Source: Mycoavidus cysteinexigens (lineage in GTDB: Bacteria > Pseudomonadota > Gammaproteobacteria > Burkholderiales > Burkholderiaceae). From it: a stretch of 64,000 bases of DNA. The notes beneath the pieces are model-generated. The model did no database searches and was not told where the DNA came from. It was given only the letters and a program-made list of their open reading frames with translations. Position numbers and translations under genes: made by a program. The stretch spans positions 620,001 to 684,000 of the forward strand of contig NZ_AP018150.1 in the NCBI RefSeq assembly GCF_003966915.1, in the 5' to 3' direction. Positions 1 through 9,097 of this stretch are shown piece by piece; the stretch's first letter is position 1; each line of letters begins with the position of its first letter.

Positions 1-82
1 CGCCACCGCATCTTCGGCCTCGAGTCAGCCTGTGCACGTTAGTCCGATAGCGCCGCTGAGGTCGAGAAAAAGGACGCCCGCC

Positions 83-580
83 ATGCAGAGTGCGGACCCA
101 ACACAAAGCTCAAAACCTGATGAAACGAAAAAGCAGAAGCAGGAAGCTGGGTGCAATTACCGCAACCAATTTAAAAATCAAGAAAAGCTTCATCCGGATT
201 GGGACACTTTCTCAAAGTACGAAAAAGCAGCAGCCCGTCGAGGTTTTTTTACAGAAGAGGGAATGCCAGATAAAGCCCGTTACAATCGATTGCGGACACA
301 GCGTGATGCTGGAAATATCAAGGATAAGGACGGCAAACCCCGTTTCGTTGACCAAAATGGTGTGGTCGACACGACCGCCTACCGCAAATACTTGAAGCAG
401 CTGTCCGCCAAAAAATTTACCCGTGTCGATGGTAGTCACCCTTTCCAAGAAGCCGACGGATCAGGTAATACGCAAAAATATAGAAAATACGTTAAGCAGT
501 ATCTCGAAGAAAAAGAGGCAGTATTTACTCTGATTGACTTGAAAAACAATGGATTTCCGGGGCGGTCAGATGAAAAGTAA
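83..580 (+). CDS. Hypothetical lysine-rich protein with internal repeats
   Basis: Function is not recognised. The protein is hydrophilic and rich in Lys, Asp and Tyr, with no signal peptide or membrane segment. It contains two related segments of about 29 residues, each built as DG-x-P-x-F, then a NG or DG turn, then YRKY-x-KQ, and a weaker third copy lies upstream. I chose ATG 83 because AAAGGA lies about 9 bases before it. A GTG at 32 is also possible, and the frame is open to the left edge of the window, so the true gene may start outside. No partner gene is adjacent. A secreted or effector-like role is possible but unsupported. Confidence 0.5.
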   Translation: MQSADPTQSSKPDETKKQKQEAGCNYRNQFKNQEKLHPDWDTFSKYEKAAARRGFFTEEGMPDKARYNRLRTQRDAGNIKDKDGKPRFVDQNGVVDTTAYRKYLKQLSAKKFTRVDGSHPFQEADGSGNTQKYRKYVKQYLEEKEAVFTLIDLKNNGFPGRSDEK

Positions 581-1007
581 TAGCTTATCGAATCCCGAAG
601 CGAGGAATTTAGTTTCGATCACTGAAATACGGAAGTGCTTATTAAACTTGCAATTAGCCGCAAATTCGAGCGTTTTATCCAGGTTAACAAAGGATGATTT
701 TTGTTAAATTTGTTGCTTGTAAAGCCGATGACGCACAGAGATGGTAAGGGGACTCAGTCAAATATGGATCGGCAGTAACGTGAGAACTTCATGTATTGCC
801 AGATGAAGAGGCTACGGATTACCCGTGTATTTTATCTAATTAAATATTACGCATTATTTATATTAAAAGCCAATTTCATAATAAGATGACGCCAATAACA
901 AGTCATAATAAAGCCAGATTTATACTTTACCTACCATTTGTTTTGGATTGAAGCGGCTCAAGCAGATACTTGCTTGAGCCGCTTCAAGTTGCGTCTGCGC
1001 CAGGAGA
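581..1007. other. Intergenic region without recognisable gene
   Basis: This stretch of 427 bases lies between the unknown protein and the convergent ABC transporter gene. I see no long open frame, RNA gene or recognisable element fragment in it. Its middle (about 830-900) is AT-rich. The only clear structure is the long perfect hairpin at 948-987, listed separately. Confidence 0.5.
948..987 (-). terminator. Perfect 17-bp hairpin downstream of ABC transporter gene
   Basis: A perfect inverted repeat has 17-bp arms (948-964 and 971-987) and a 6-base loop. It lies 20 bases beyond the stop codon of the minus-strand ABC transporter gene. Its position suits a transcription terminator. No run of T follows the stem on either strand, so an intrinsic terminator is not certain and an mRNA-stabilising hairpin is an alternative. 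Confidence 0.45.
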
Positions 1008-2897
1008 TTAAGCTGCGTGTTCAGCAATGCGCGTGTCATAGTAATTGACAGCGCTGACGCCATTGCCAAATTGTTTCATCAGTAAATCCCTATAAAGCCC
1101 GGTTCGTTTGCGCAAAGCCTCAGGTGCGCCATCATCAATGACTTTACCGTCGCTCATTACAATAATGCGGTCAAAATTTTGCAAGGTTGAAAGCCGATGG
1201 GCGATGGCAATGACCGTGCGGCCGCGCATGAGTCGATCGAGCGCTTGTTGAATCGCTTCTTCTGAGGCGCTATCGAGGGCCGAAGTGGCTTCATCAAGGA
1301 GCAGGATAGGCGCATTTTTCAAAATCGCTCGGGCAATCGCAATGCGCTGCCGCTGGCCGCCTGAGAGTTTCGTGCCGCGGTCGCCCACCATGGTGTCTAA
1401 CCCTTGCGGCATGGCTTCGATAAACTCAGTGCAGCGTGCCTCATGCGCGGCGGCAAGGACTTCTTCTAGGCTAGCCTGAGGCCGGCCATAAGCGATATTT
1501 TCAAAAATCGTCCGATGTAAGAGCGAAATATCTTGCGGCACGACGGCGATCGATTGCCGTAAGCTTTCTTGGGTAATCATGCTTAAATCCTGACCATCGA
1601 TCAAAATGCGGCCCGCTTGCGGTTCATAAAAATGTTGCAGTAGGGCAAGTACCGTGGTTTTGCCTGCTCCTGAGCTGCCGATTAAGCCAACTCGTTGGCC
1701 TGGCTCTAGGTGCAAGTCAAATGCCTCGAGCGTCCGTGCCCGATTTGGGTAGGCAAAACTAACTTGATTGAAATCAACGCGGCCGCCTTGTTCAACCAGC
1801 TTCTTGGCTTGTGGATGATCGGGCAATTGATGAGGTTCAAGCAAGGTCTCAATGGCCTCGGCAAGCCGTGCAATATGTTGAATTACATCCACGAGGGCGA
1901 CGGCCAGGTCGCGCGTGCCGTGCAAAATCGTAAAGCCAAGTGAACTGACCAGCACAATATCACCCGTGCTGACTTGGCCGCGGGTCCATAACCAAAGCGC
2001 CCAGCCGAGTAATCCTGCGGACAAAAAAGCGGTCACAACAGCATGAAAAAGCCTTAATTTTTCGAGGTGAAGTAAGCTTTTGCGGCGCGCGCGCATTTCT
2101 TCTTTGAGCTTTGCGCCAAAGCGGGTTTGCTCACGAGTGATGGCTCCGAAGGCGCGTACCAGTCCCATATTGCTGATGACATCGACTAACTCGCCGTCCA
2201 CGGTGGCCGCTTCTTTGGCGAACCCGCGGTGGTGTTTAGCGCCATGACCCGCCAATTTGAAAAGAATCAGCGCGAGCACTGCCGATACCGATAAAAGTCC
2301 GCCCGCCATTAATGGATTGACTGCGGCAATCATGGCAATTGCACCGCCTACGGCGATGCAGGGTGGCAGAGCATTCCATGCCATAGTGTTTTCGGCTGTG
2401 AAAACCGCATTTGAGGTGGCCGTAATCCGGCTTGCGAGCAGACCAGGTTGTTTTTCTGTAAACCAGGCTTGCGCATGGCCGTTTAAATAGCCAAATAAAT
2501 CGCGCCGCAAATCGCCCGTTACGGTGACAAACGCATGCGTGCTGACCCAACCCCCTACGCGCCAGAGTAGATTGTCGGCAGCGATTAAGCCAGCTAACAG
2601 CAAAAATGCCCCCCAGAGTTGCGTGATGTGGCTGCGTCCTTGGCTTAATACATCGATCAGGTGCTTAATCCCATATTGGGAAGCAAGCGAGCAACCTACG
2701 GCGGCAAACACACTGATTAGCACCGCGCCGTGAGCCACTGGATGACGACGAATATAGCGATAAAGAAAGGCTAGCGGTCGCTGCGCATAGCCAGCAAGTT
2801 GGGCGTCATACGCAGCGTTTTGAGCTTGAGTTGAGCGTAGAGGGATTTCATTTGTGCGTCCCACAGAGTGGGTTTCTTTAATCTTGACATTTATCAT
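1008..2897 (-). CDS. ABC exporter, fused permease and ATPase (MsbA/ABCB type)
   Basis: This 629-residue half-transporter probably works as a homodimer in the inner membrane, exporting a lipid, peptide or drug. The N-terminal half has about six hydrophobic segments (roughly residues 50-330). The C-terminal ATPase shows Walker A GSSGAGKTT, the Q-loop region, signature LSGGQRQR, Walker B LLLDEATSAL and the H-loop AHRLS. Length and layout fit the type I exporter family. The substrate cannot be read from sequence. It resembles the second exporter at 22820-24589 in architecture, and the pair may be paralogues. It is transcribed alone, with a hairpin after its stop. Confidence 0.9.
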   Translation of the reverse strand: MINVKIKETHSVGRTNEIPLRSTQAQNAAYDAQLAGYAQRPLAFLYRYIRRHPVAHGAVLISVFAAVGCSLASQYGIKHLIDVLSQGRSHITQLWGAFLLLAGLIAADNLLWRVGGWVSTHAFVTVTGDLRRDLFGYLNGHAQAWFTEKQPGLLASRITATSNAVFTAENTMAWNALPPCIAVGGAIAMIAAVNPLMAGGLLSVSAVLALILFKLAGHGAKHHRGFAKEAATVDGELVDVISNMGLVRAFGAITREQTRFGAKLKEEMRARRKSLLHLEKLRLFHAVVTAFLSAGLLGWALWLWTRGQVSTGDIVLVSSLGFTILHGTRDLAVALVDVIQHIARLAEAIETLLEPHQLPDHPQAKKLVEQGGRVDFNQVSFAYPNRARTLEAFDLHLEPGQRVGLIGSSGAGKTTVLALLQHFYEPQAGRILIDGQDLSMITQESLRQSIAVVPQDISLLHRTIFENIAYGRPQASLEEVLAAAHEARCTEFIEAMPQGLDTMVGDRGTKLSGGQRQRIAIARAILKNAPILLLDEATSALDSASEEAIQQALDRLMRGRTVIAIAHRLSTLQNFDRIIVMSDGKVIDDGAPEALRKRTGLYRDLLMKQFGNGVSAVNYYDTRIAEHAA

Positions 2898-3118
2898 ATG
2901 GCCTCGGCCTGGCTATGTGAGATCAGTCACTTGCTATTTGCTTTGGGGAACCTGGAGTGAGTCCATGCACCAGATTCTTTTTGTGGCAAAATCTATCAGC
3001 GGCAAAGCAAGCGACCCGTTTAACAAATCACTACAGATAATTTAGAGCAGGGTTGTAAAACAAAGGCCGACAAAGTGTTTCTGTACTGTAACAAGATAAA
3101 TACTTTGAAATTCACTGC

Positions 3119-3145
3119 TTGAATTCAGATTAAGCAAACGATAAT
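3119..3145 (+). promoter_or_regulatory. Possible promoter in gap before glycosyltransferase gene
   Basis: The 323-base gap 2898-3220 separates two divergent genes and holds no open frame I trust. TTGAAT at 3119-3124 and GATAAT at 3140-3145 form a weak sigma-70-like pair with a short 15-base spacer, about 75 bases before the plus-strand gene. This is only a candidate. Confidence 0.3.
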
Positions 3146-3220
3146 CAGTGGTAGAGCGTTTGGCTATTTACTAGCCGCGCTTCTACTTTTGTCCTGAATT
3201 TTTATTAGGAGAGTCACGTC

Positions 3221-4285
3221 ATGCGAATCGCTCAAATTGCACCGTTACACGAGGCTGTGCCGCCTAAATTGTATGGCGGTACAGAACGGGTAGTGTCTTA
3301 CTTGACAGAAGCCTTAGTTGAGCTAGGCCAAGAAGTGACGTTGTTTGCGAGCGGCGATTCAATCACTGCTGCGCAACTCGAGGCAGTATGGCCTCAGGCG
3401 CTTCGTCTCGACCCGAAGATTCGCGACGCACTCGCGCCTCATATGCTGATGCTCGAGCAAGTACGCGAGCGTGCCCAAGAATTCGATATTCTGCATTTCC
3501 ATCTTGATTACTATCCTTTTTCACTCTTTAGCCGTCAGAACACCCCATTTCTAACGACCTTGCATGGTCGCTTAGATCTGCCTGAGCTACAGCCCGTTTT
3601 TAATATGTTTCCGCAGGCTCAGGTGGTGTCTATTTCCGATAGCCAACGCGCGCCGCTGCCACAGGCGAATTGGCTGTCAACCATTTATCACGGTTTGCCG
3701 GAAAAAATGCTGATGCCGCGCCCGGATATAAAGCCTGGCTATTTGGCGTTTCTAGGTCGCATTTCACCTGAAAAGCGGGTTGACACGGCGATTTCGATTG
3801 CAGCTAAATGCGGCTTGCCGATCAAAATTGCTGCGAAGATCGACAAAGCGGATCAGGCGTATTATGACGAACAGATCGCCCCGCTGATGTCGCAACCGCA
3901 CGTCGAATATATCGGCGAGATCTCTGAAGGAGAAAAAGCCGAGTTCTTGTCCGGCGCACATGCGCTGCTATTTCCGATTGACTGGCCTGAGCCATTCGGT
4001 TTAGTCATGATTGAGGCAATGGCCTGCGGTACGCCCGTAATTGCTTTCAAGCGCGGTTCAGTACCCGAAGTCATCGAGCATGGCGTAACCGGCTTTGTAG
4101 TGAATAATGAAACTGAAGCGGTCACCGCGCTGAACCGTTTGCATACATTGTCACGCGATACGGTACGCAAACAATTTGAGGAGCGCTTTACCTCACAACG
4201 GATGGCGGAAGGGTATCTTGCCGCTTACGAACGTCTTTTACATCAACAACGCCGCACCGTACTACGCGAAGTAGCGGTAGGTTAA
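3221..4285 (+). CDS. Glycosyltransferase family 4 (GT-B fold)
   Basis: A 354-residue cytosolic glycosyltransferase of the GT4 type, transferring a sugar from a nucleotide donor to an unknown acceptor. The N-terminal acceptor domain carries the GG-x-ER motif (YGGTERVVSYL). The C-terminal donor domain carries the E-x7-E region (EPFGLVMIEAMACG) that binds the nucleotide sugar. The start ATG follows AGGAGAG at good spacing. The gene stands alone, with its own terminator at 4295-4332. No polysaccharide cluster surrounds it, so the product sugar is unknown. It may have a general envelope or compatible-solute role. Confidence 0.88.
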   Translation: MRIAQIAPLHEAVPPKLYGGTERVVSYLTEALVELGQEVTLFASGDSITAAQLEAVWPQALRLDPKIRDALAPHMLMLEQVRERAQEFDILHFHLDYYPFSLFSRQNTPFLTTLHGRLDLPELQPVFNMFPQAQVVSISDSQRAPLPQANWLSTIYHGLPEKMLMPRPDIKPGYLAFLGRISPEKRVDTAISIAAKCGLPIKIAAKIDKADQAYYDEQIAPLMSQPHVEYIGEISEGEKAEFLSGAHALLFPIDWPEPFGLVMIEAMACGTPVIAFKRGSVPEVIEHGVTGFVVNNETEAVTALNRLHTLSRDTVRKQFEERFTSQRMAEGYLAAYERLLHQQRRTVLREVAVG

Positions 4286-4294
4286 AAGCAGGTT

Positions 4295-4332
4295 AAAAAA
4301 TAGCCGCACAAACTACGTGCGGCTATTTTTTT
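4295..4332 (+). terminator. Rho-independent terminator after glycosyltransferase gene
   Basis: A hairpin of about 12 bp (stem AATAGCCGCAC, loop AAACTAC) is followed by seven T, ten bases after the stop codon. The preceding A run makes it usable in both directions. This is a textbook intrinsic terminator. Confidence 0.85.
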
Positions 4333-4382
4333 GTTCGGATTGAGGTGTGGCCTAGAAAAAAGAATGCTATACTCACCCTTGA

Positions 4383-4401
4383 TTGAGAATGATTCGCATT
4401 A
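4383..4401 (+). promoter_or_regulatory. Fur box and extended -10 promoter of the ftr operon
   Basis: TGAGAATGATTCGCATTA closely matches the Fur operator, with its GAGAAT-GATT-CGCATT half-sites. It lies 67 bases before the first ftr gene. Just upstream is an extended -10 element, TGCTATACT, ending at 4373, so Fur bound here would overlap the start of transcription. This predicts repression by iron, which suits an iron-uptake operon. Confidence 0.7.
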
Positions 4402-4467
4402 GCACTAACGCTGGCTGAGTAGTGCTCTCCACTACATATTATCAGGCACTTGCAAAGGGTCCTTTCT

Positions 4468-5016
4468 ATGTTTGCATCAAAAATTTTTCAGCTTGCCGCA
4501 GCGAGTCTCTTGGTCGGCGCAGCCTGCTCCGCCAGTGCTGCCGAATATCCAATTGGCGAACCCAAGGTTCACGCCAATATGGAGATTATAGCGGTCTATT
4601 TGCAACCGGTCACGATGGATCCGGAACATGGAATGCGCAAAGCCTCCGAATCGGATATTCACCTTGAAGCGGATATCCATGCCATGAAAGATTTTCCAAC
4701 CGGTTTCGCTGAAGGAGATTGGATTCCTTATTTACAGGTGAAATTCGAACTGACAAAAATCAAAACGGGGCAAAAAATTCAAGGTGAGTTCATGCCAATG
4801 ATCGCCAGCGATGGGCCACATTACGGTGATAACGTAAAGTTGTTTGGCCCGGGCCAATATCATCTGAAATACTTCATTGCGCCACCACCGGCTACCGGAC
4901 ATATGACATTTGGTCGGCATATCGATAAAGAAACGGGAGTGGGGCCTTGGTTTAAGCCATTTACCGTTGAATATACGTTTAATTTTGCTGGCATAGGTAA
5001 AAAAGGAGGGTACTAA
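4468..5016 (+). CDS. ftrA: Periplasmic iron-binding protein FtrA/P19 type
   Basis: A 182-residue periplasmic protein of the P19/Tp34/FtrA family, which binds ferrous iron (with copper) and hands it to the membrane permease. I chose ATG 4468, 8 bases after AAAGGG. This gives a clean signal peptide (LAAASLLVGAACSASA, cleavage before AEYP), whereas the upstream TTG would not. His- and Met-rich segments such as MDPEHGMRKA and ADIHAMKDF supply the metal ligands. It heads a four-gene operon with a cupredoxin, an FTR1 permease and a ferredoxin, the known FtrABCD arrangement. The Fur box upstream predicts expression under iron limitation. Confidence 0.88.
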   Translation: MFASKIFQLAAASLLVGAACSASAAEYPIGEPKVHANMEIIAVYLQPVTMDPEHGMRKASESDIHLEADIHAMKDFPTGFAEGDWIPYLQVKFELTKIKTGQKIQGEFMPMIASDGPHYGDNVKLFGPGQYHLKYFIAPPPATGHMTFGRHIDKETGVGPWFKPFTVEYTFNFAGIGKKGGY

Positions 5017-5084
5017 AAATAATTTAAGCGCTAGATTAAATTATTCAATCAAATAGTGAAGTCCCCGAATAAAGGAATATTTAA

Positions 5085-5450
5085 ATGAAAATCAGTCTTA
5101 TTATCACTCTGTGCGTGACGGCTGTGCTTGCATTGGTTTTAACCTTATCGAATCCTAAGCGTGATGAAGCAAAGACAAAAGAAGAATTGCTGACCTTTGA
5201 ATTGGATATGGCTGACGGAAAATTGACGCCATCTCGCATTGAAGTACCGGCTAATCAGCCGATTAAAATCTCGATTACCAATTCAGGTAAAAAAGCTGCC
5301 GAATTTGAGAGCATTCAACTCCGCAAAGAGAAAGTTCTGGCTCCTGGCTCGAAATCCTTTGTGGTAATTAAAAAAATGGCGCCGGGAGAATACAAGTTTT
5401 TCGATGATTTTCATCAAGCGACGGCGCAAGGGGTGATCGTCGCAAGATAA
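5085..5450 (+). CDS. ftrB: Cupredoxin-like protein FtrB
   Basis: A 121-residue protein with one N-terminal hydrophobic segment (signal or anchor) followed by a cupredoxin-like beta domain. In FtrABCD systems this protein is thought to oxidise Fe2+ in the periplasm before uptake through the permease. AAAGGA stands before ATG 5085 at good spacing. The gene is 68 bases downstream of ftrA and 69 bases upstream of ftrC, in the same direction. The C-terminal FFDDFHQATAQG stretch contains the His expected near the metal site. Family assignment rests mainly on operon context and size. Confidence 0.8.
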   Translation: MKISLIITLCVTAVLALVLTLSNPKRDEAKTKEELLTFELDMADGKLTPSRIEVPANQPIKISITNSGKKAAEFESIQLRKEKVLAPGSKSFVVIKKMAPGEYKFFDDFHQATAQGVIVAR

Positions 5451-5519
5451 CGTTGAGTTTATCTAGAGACAGAGAAAGGGATAATCGTAAGCGGGGATCA
5501 GGTAGGTTTGGAGAGCTTA

Positions 5520-6359
5520 ATGGGGCAGGTGCTGTTTGTTGTATGGCGTGAAAGTGTTGAAGCGTTACTTGTTATTGGCATTTTATATGCATGGTTGCGT
5601 AATGGCGATAAAGTTGCGCGGCAGGGGCTGTCCTATTTATGGCTAGGCGTTGGGCTTGGCCTGTTGGCGGCTTTTGCGTTTGGTTTTGCATTATTGAGCT
5701 TTAGTGAAACGCTGACTGGCGAAGCACAAGATTATTTTCAAGTGGTCATGGTGTGGCTTGCCGCTGTGCTGATTGTGCAGATGGTGTTATGGATGAAATA
5801 CCATGGGCGCACTTTGAAGCAAGGTATGGAGGCTTCGTTACAGAAAAGCGCGCAAAACGCGCAATGGTGGGGCATCGCGTTGCTTGCCGCCTTGGCGGTT
5901 GCGCGGGAAGGAAGCGAGACCGTGATTTTTCTATACGGCTTAGGTTTTGGCAAAGCCGGATATATTTTGCCTTCTCACCTAGCGGGCGTATTGATTGGTT
6001 TTAGCCTGGCCTTTTTGACCGTTTACCTATTGCAATTAGGGGGTAAGCTATTTTCGTGGCCGGCGTTTTTCCGTGTCACTGAAGTGATGTTGCTCCTGCT
6101 TGCAGCGGGCTTAGTCCAAGCCGGTGTCGACAAACTGATCGATAAAGAACTCTTGCCGAGCTTGATTGACCCCTTGTGGAATACGTCTGCTCTCTTAGAC
6201 GATACGGGTGGGCTGGGTTCACTGTTGGCGGCCTTGACAGGTTACCGCGCATACCCATCATTAATGAATGTACTGGCGTACCTGATTTACTGGGTTGTGG
6301 TGGCCGGATTAATGAAATATAAAAAACAGCGCCTGACGGCTCAAACTCAATCAATATGA
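5520..6359 (+). CDS. ftrC: FTR1-family ferrous/ferric iron permease
   Basis: A 279-residue inner-membrane permease with about seven hydrophobic segments. It carries two hallmark REXXE iron-transport motifs: RESVEALL near the N-terminus and REGSETVIF near residue 130. ATG 5520 is preferred over an upstream TTG because GGAG lies six bases before it. It would import iron delivered by FtrA and FtrB. The stop is 7 bases before ftrD, indicating co-transcription. Confidence 0.9.
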   Translation: MGQVLFVVWRESVEALLVIGILYAWLRNGDKVARQGLSYLWLGVGLGLLAAFAFGFALLSFSETLTGEAQDYFQVVMVWLAAVLIVQMVLWMKYHGRTLKQGMEASLQKSAQNAQWWGIALLAALAVAREGSETVIFLYGLGFGKAGYILPSHLAGVLIGFSLAFLTVYLLQLGGKLFSWPAFFRVTEVMLLLLAAGLVQAGVDKLIDKELLPSLIDPLWNTSALLDDTGGLGSLLAALTGYRAYPSLMNVLAYLIYWVVVAGLMKYKKQRLTAQTQSI

Positions 6360-6366
6360 GCCGATC

Positions 6367-7764
6367 ATGGCAGATTCTAGCCGATATGGCAGGTGGCTTG
6401 CTCGTTGTGGACATTGGATGCTTCGGCACAGCGCCGCGATTCGTTATACGCAGTGGACGATAGCGCTGATTTACGCGATTTTGGTGATCGCTCCGGCATT
6501 CATGCGGTTGCCGGGGCCTAGCGCACATCTTTGGGATAACTTCACGCTATTTGCACAGTTTATTTTTTGGGGTATCTGGTGGCCTTTCGTGCTGCTCTCA
6601 ATGGTGCTGTTTGGCCGCCTCTGGTGCGGGATCCTGTGTCCAGAAGGTGCTTTGGCTGAATTTGCCAGTAAACATGGACGCCATCGGCCCATCCCACGTT
6701 GGCTGCGCTGGGCCGGTTGGCCTTTTGTGGCGTTTGTCCTGACCACCCTCTATGGGCAAATGGTCAGCGTTTACCAATATCCCAAAGCCGTCCTGCTGGT
6801 GTTAGGGGGCTCAACTCTGGCGGCGCTTGTCGTCGGTTTCTTGTATGGGCGTGAAAAGCGTGTTTGGTGCAAGTATCTGTGTCCAGTGAATGGCGTATTT
6901 GGCCTACTGGCGCGGCTTGCGCCGATGCATTATAAAGTCGATGAAGAAGCGTGGCGGCGCTCTTATACGCAGGGTGAATATGGTCATCGCGTGATTCCAA
7001 TCAATTGTGCGCCCTTGGTGCCGCTGCGCACGATGCAGGGCAGCGCCGCCTGTCACATGTGTTCACGTTGCAGCGGACACCGCGAAGCAATCTCGCTAAG
7101 CTGGCGCTCACCGAGTCATGAGGTCGTGCAATTAGGGAAAACCACAGCGCATGGGTGGGATACATTACTCATTCTCTATGGCTTAATGGGAATTGCAGTA
7201 GGGGCGTTTCATTGGACGGCAAGTCCTTGGTTTATTACGCTTAAGCAAGCACTCGCCGGTTGGCTGATGGAACAGGATATTTGGTGGCCGTTTGCAACTA
7301 ATGCGCCGTGGTTTGTCTTCACCCATTATCCAGACCAAAACGACGTGTTTAGTTGGTTGGATGGCGGTTTGCTTGTGGTGTATATCGTAGCGACGAGTTT
7401 GGTCTATGGTACTGCGCTTAACGTCTTACTGGCTTTGGCGGTGCGTTGTTTGGGGAGCTGGCGCGCGACGCGCTTGCATCATCTGGCACAAACTCTGATT
7501 CCATTAGCCGGCTGTGGGGTATTTCTAGGGTTGTCAGCGTTGACCGTCTCCTTATTAAAAGGTGAGCACATTTCGTTGGGGTGGGTGAATGAGATGCGCT
7601 TCGCTTTGCTGGCCGGCGTTAATGTATGGAGTCTGTGGTTGTCCTGGCGGGTTGTGAGTGGTTATGCTACGAGTCGCTTACGGCGAAGCGCAGCAATGGT
7701 CTTTATCATAGCGGCGCTGGGCGTGGCTGACAGCGCATGGTGGCTATTATTTTGGTATTGGTAG
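6367..7764 (+). CDS. ftrD: Membrane 4Fe-4S ferredoxin-type protein FtrD
   Basis: A 465-residue polytopic membrane protein related to the NapH/RdxA/NosR polyferredoxins. The cysteine motifs CGILCPEGA, CKYLCPVNG and CHMCSRCSGH are visible and would hold iron-sulfur clusters. In FtrABCD systems it is proposed to pass electrons linked to periplasmic iron oxidation during uptake. Several long hydrophobic stretches lie on both sides of the cluster region. It is the last gene of the ftr operon. I see no clear terminator before the next promoter. Confidence 0.85.
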   Translation: MADSSRYGRWLARCGHWMLRHSAAIRYTQWTIALIYAILVIAPAFMRLPGPSAHLWDNFTLFAQFIFWGIWWPFVLLSMVLFGRLWCGILCPEGALAEFASKHGRHRPIPRWLRWAGWPFVAFVLTTLYGQMVSVYQYPKAVLLVLGGSTLAALVVGFLYGREKRVWCKYLCPVNGVFGLLARLAPMHYKVDEEAWRRSYTQGEYGHRVIPINCAPLVPLRTMQGSAACHMCSRCSGHREAISLSWRSPSHEVVQLGKTTAHGWDTLLILYGLMGIAVGAFHWTASPWFITLKQALAGWLMEQDIWWPFATNAPWFVFTHYPDQNDVFSWLDGGLLVVYIVATSLVYGTALNVLLALAVRCLGSWRATRLHHLAQTLIPLAGCGVFLGLSALTVSLLKGEHISLGWVNEMRFALLAGVNVWSLWLSWRVVSGYATSRLRRSAAMVFIIAALGVADSAWWLLFWYW

Positions 7765-7784
7765 ACACCGCCTAATGCGGATGC

Positions 7785-7813
7785 TAGCTTGGGCTGCAAT
7801 CCGCCTATATAAT
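7785..7813 (+). promoter_or_regulatory. Likely sigma-70 promoter of the RND efflux operon
   Basis: A perfect TATAAT lies at 7808-7813. A poor -35 (TAGCTT, 7785-7790) is 17 bases upstream. The element sits 49 bases before the adaptor ATG. No TetR-type repressor gene or obvious palindromic operator is beside it, unlike most acrAB-type operons. Confidence 0.45.
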
Positions 7814-7862
7814 GGCCCGTTCAAAATTCTTTCAATAATGAGTAATAAATAGAGGTTGTTCT

Positions 7863-9068
7863 ATGCATGTCAATCGGTCCTTTTCCAATTTGATTGGTCT
7901 TGCTGCACTCCTGGCGCTGACTGCTTGCGGTAAAAAGCAGGCTCCTCCCGCGCCGTCACTCCCAGAAGTGGGCGTGGTCACGCTTGAGCCGCGTACGATG
8001 CCGGTTACCTTTGATGTGCCTGGTCGTACCTCTGCCTGGCAGATGGCTGAGGTGCGCGCGCGCGTCAACGGCATTGTACTTAAGCGTGAATTTAAAGAAG
8101 GCAGCGAAGTGAAAGCGGGTCAGCGCCTGTATAAAATTGACCCGGCTCCTTATCAAGCTGAATTTGATCGAGCTAAAGCCGGACTGGCGAAAGCGCAAGC
8201 TAGCCTGAATGCAGTGGCTGCCAAAGCGGAGCGTTACAAGCCGCTGATTGCTGCGCACGCGATTAGTCAGCAAGAATATGATAACGCGCTGGCTGAACAT
8301 GGCCAGGCGGCGGCAGAAGTGGCGGTAGCCAAGGCAGCGCTTGAGGCGGCGCGCATCAATCTCGGTTATACCGAAGTAACCTCGCCGATTTCAGGCTGGG
8401 CCGGTAAATCGCAGGTTACGCCCGGTGCTTATGTACAGGCAAGCCAAGCGACTCTGTTGTCGACCATCCAGCAAATTGATCCGATGTATGTCGACCTCAC
8501 GCAATCGAGTTCAGACGTTTTGCGGCTACGCCGCGAAATGGCGGAGGGCCGATTACAGATGGCGGGTCGTAATGAGGTTAAGGTTGATCTCGTGTTGGAA
8601 GACGGCTCATCCTATCCGCTCCAAGGAAAATTACAGTTTTCCGACATTGCAGTTGATCCAGGCACCGGCACGATTACGCTGCGCGCGCTTTTCCCAAACC
8701 CTCAAAAAGCTTTGCTGCCCGGCATGTTTGTCCGCGCTCGGGTGCAAGAGGGCACAAACAATCGCGCTTTGGTGGTCCCGCAAATTGGCATCACGCATGA
8801 TGCCAAGGGGCAGCCGACAGCGCTGATTGTCACTCAAGATAACAAGGTTGCATTGCGCACCCTGACCACGGCGCGTACGGCGGATGATAATTGGATCGTG
8901 TCGAGCGGCTTGCAAGCCGGCGATAAAGTGATTGTGCAAGGGTTGCAAAAAGTTCAGCCCGGCATGACGGTTAAGCCGGTCGCGGCGCAGTTATCGCCCA
9001 CCGCGCCTGCAGCGGAAGTTGCGTCATCGCCTGCCGCTAGCGATGCCGCTGATACGAACGCAGAATAA
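7863..9068 (+). CDS. RND efflux periplasmic adaptor (AcrA/MexA family)
   Basis: A 401-residue lipoprotein adaptor linking the inner-membrane pump to the outer-membrane channel. It has a lipobox (LLALTAC, lipidated Cys near residue 21), then the barrel-sandwich hybrid domain split by an alpha-helical hairpin (about residues 100-170, Ala- and Lys-rich), then a beta-barrel domain with the usual QIDPMYVDL and [12 protein letters not shown] signatures. It starts a three-gene operon with the pump 29 bases downstream. The acidic and alanine-rich tail is low complexity. It is most like the BpeA/MexA group of multidrug systems, but substrates cannot be told from sequence. Confidence 0.93.
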   Translation: MHVNRSFSNLIGLAALLALTACGKKQAPPAPSLPEVGVVTLEPRTMPVTFDVPGRTSAWQMAEVRARVNGIVLKREFKEGSEVKAGQRLYKIDPAPYQAEFDRAKAGLAKAQASLNAVAAKAERYKPLIAAHAISQQEYDNALAEHGQAAAEVAVAKAALEAARINLGYTEVTSPISGWAGKSQVTPGAYVQASQATLLSTIQQIDPMYVDLTQSSSDVLRLRREMAEGRLQMAGRNEVKVDLVLEDGSSYPLQGKLQFSDIAVDPGTGTITLRALFPNPQKALLPGMFVRARVQEGTNNRALVVPQIGITHDAKGQPTALIVTQDNKVALRTLTTARTADDNWIVSSGLQAGDKVIVQGLQKVQPGMTVKPVAAQLSPTAPAAEVASSPAASDAADTNAE

Positions 9069-9097
9069 TCGCCTTCAGAATAAAGGAAACCATTTCC

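Noticed and set aside
4450-4467. Upstream TTG start for ftrA
   Set aside because: ATG 4468 has the better ribosome-site spacing and gives a clean signal peptide.
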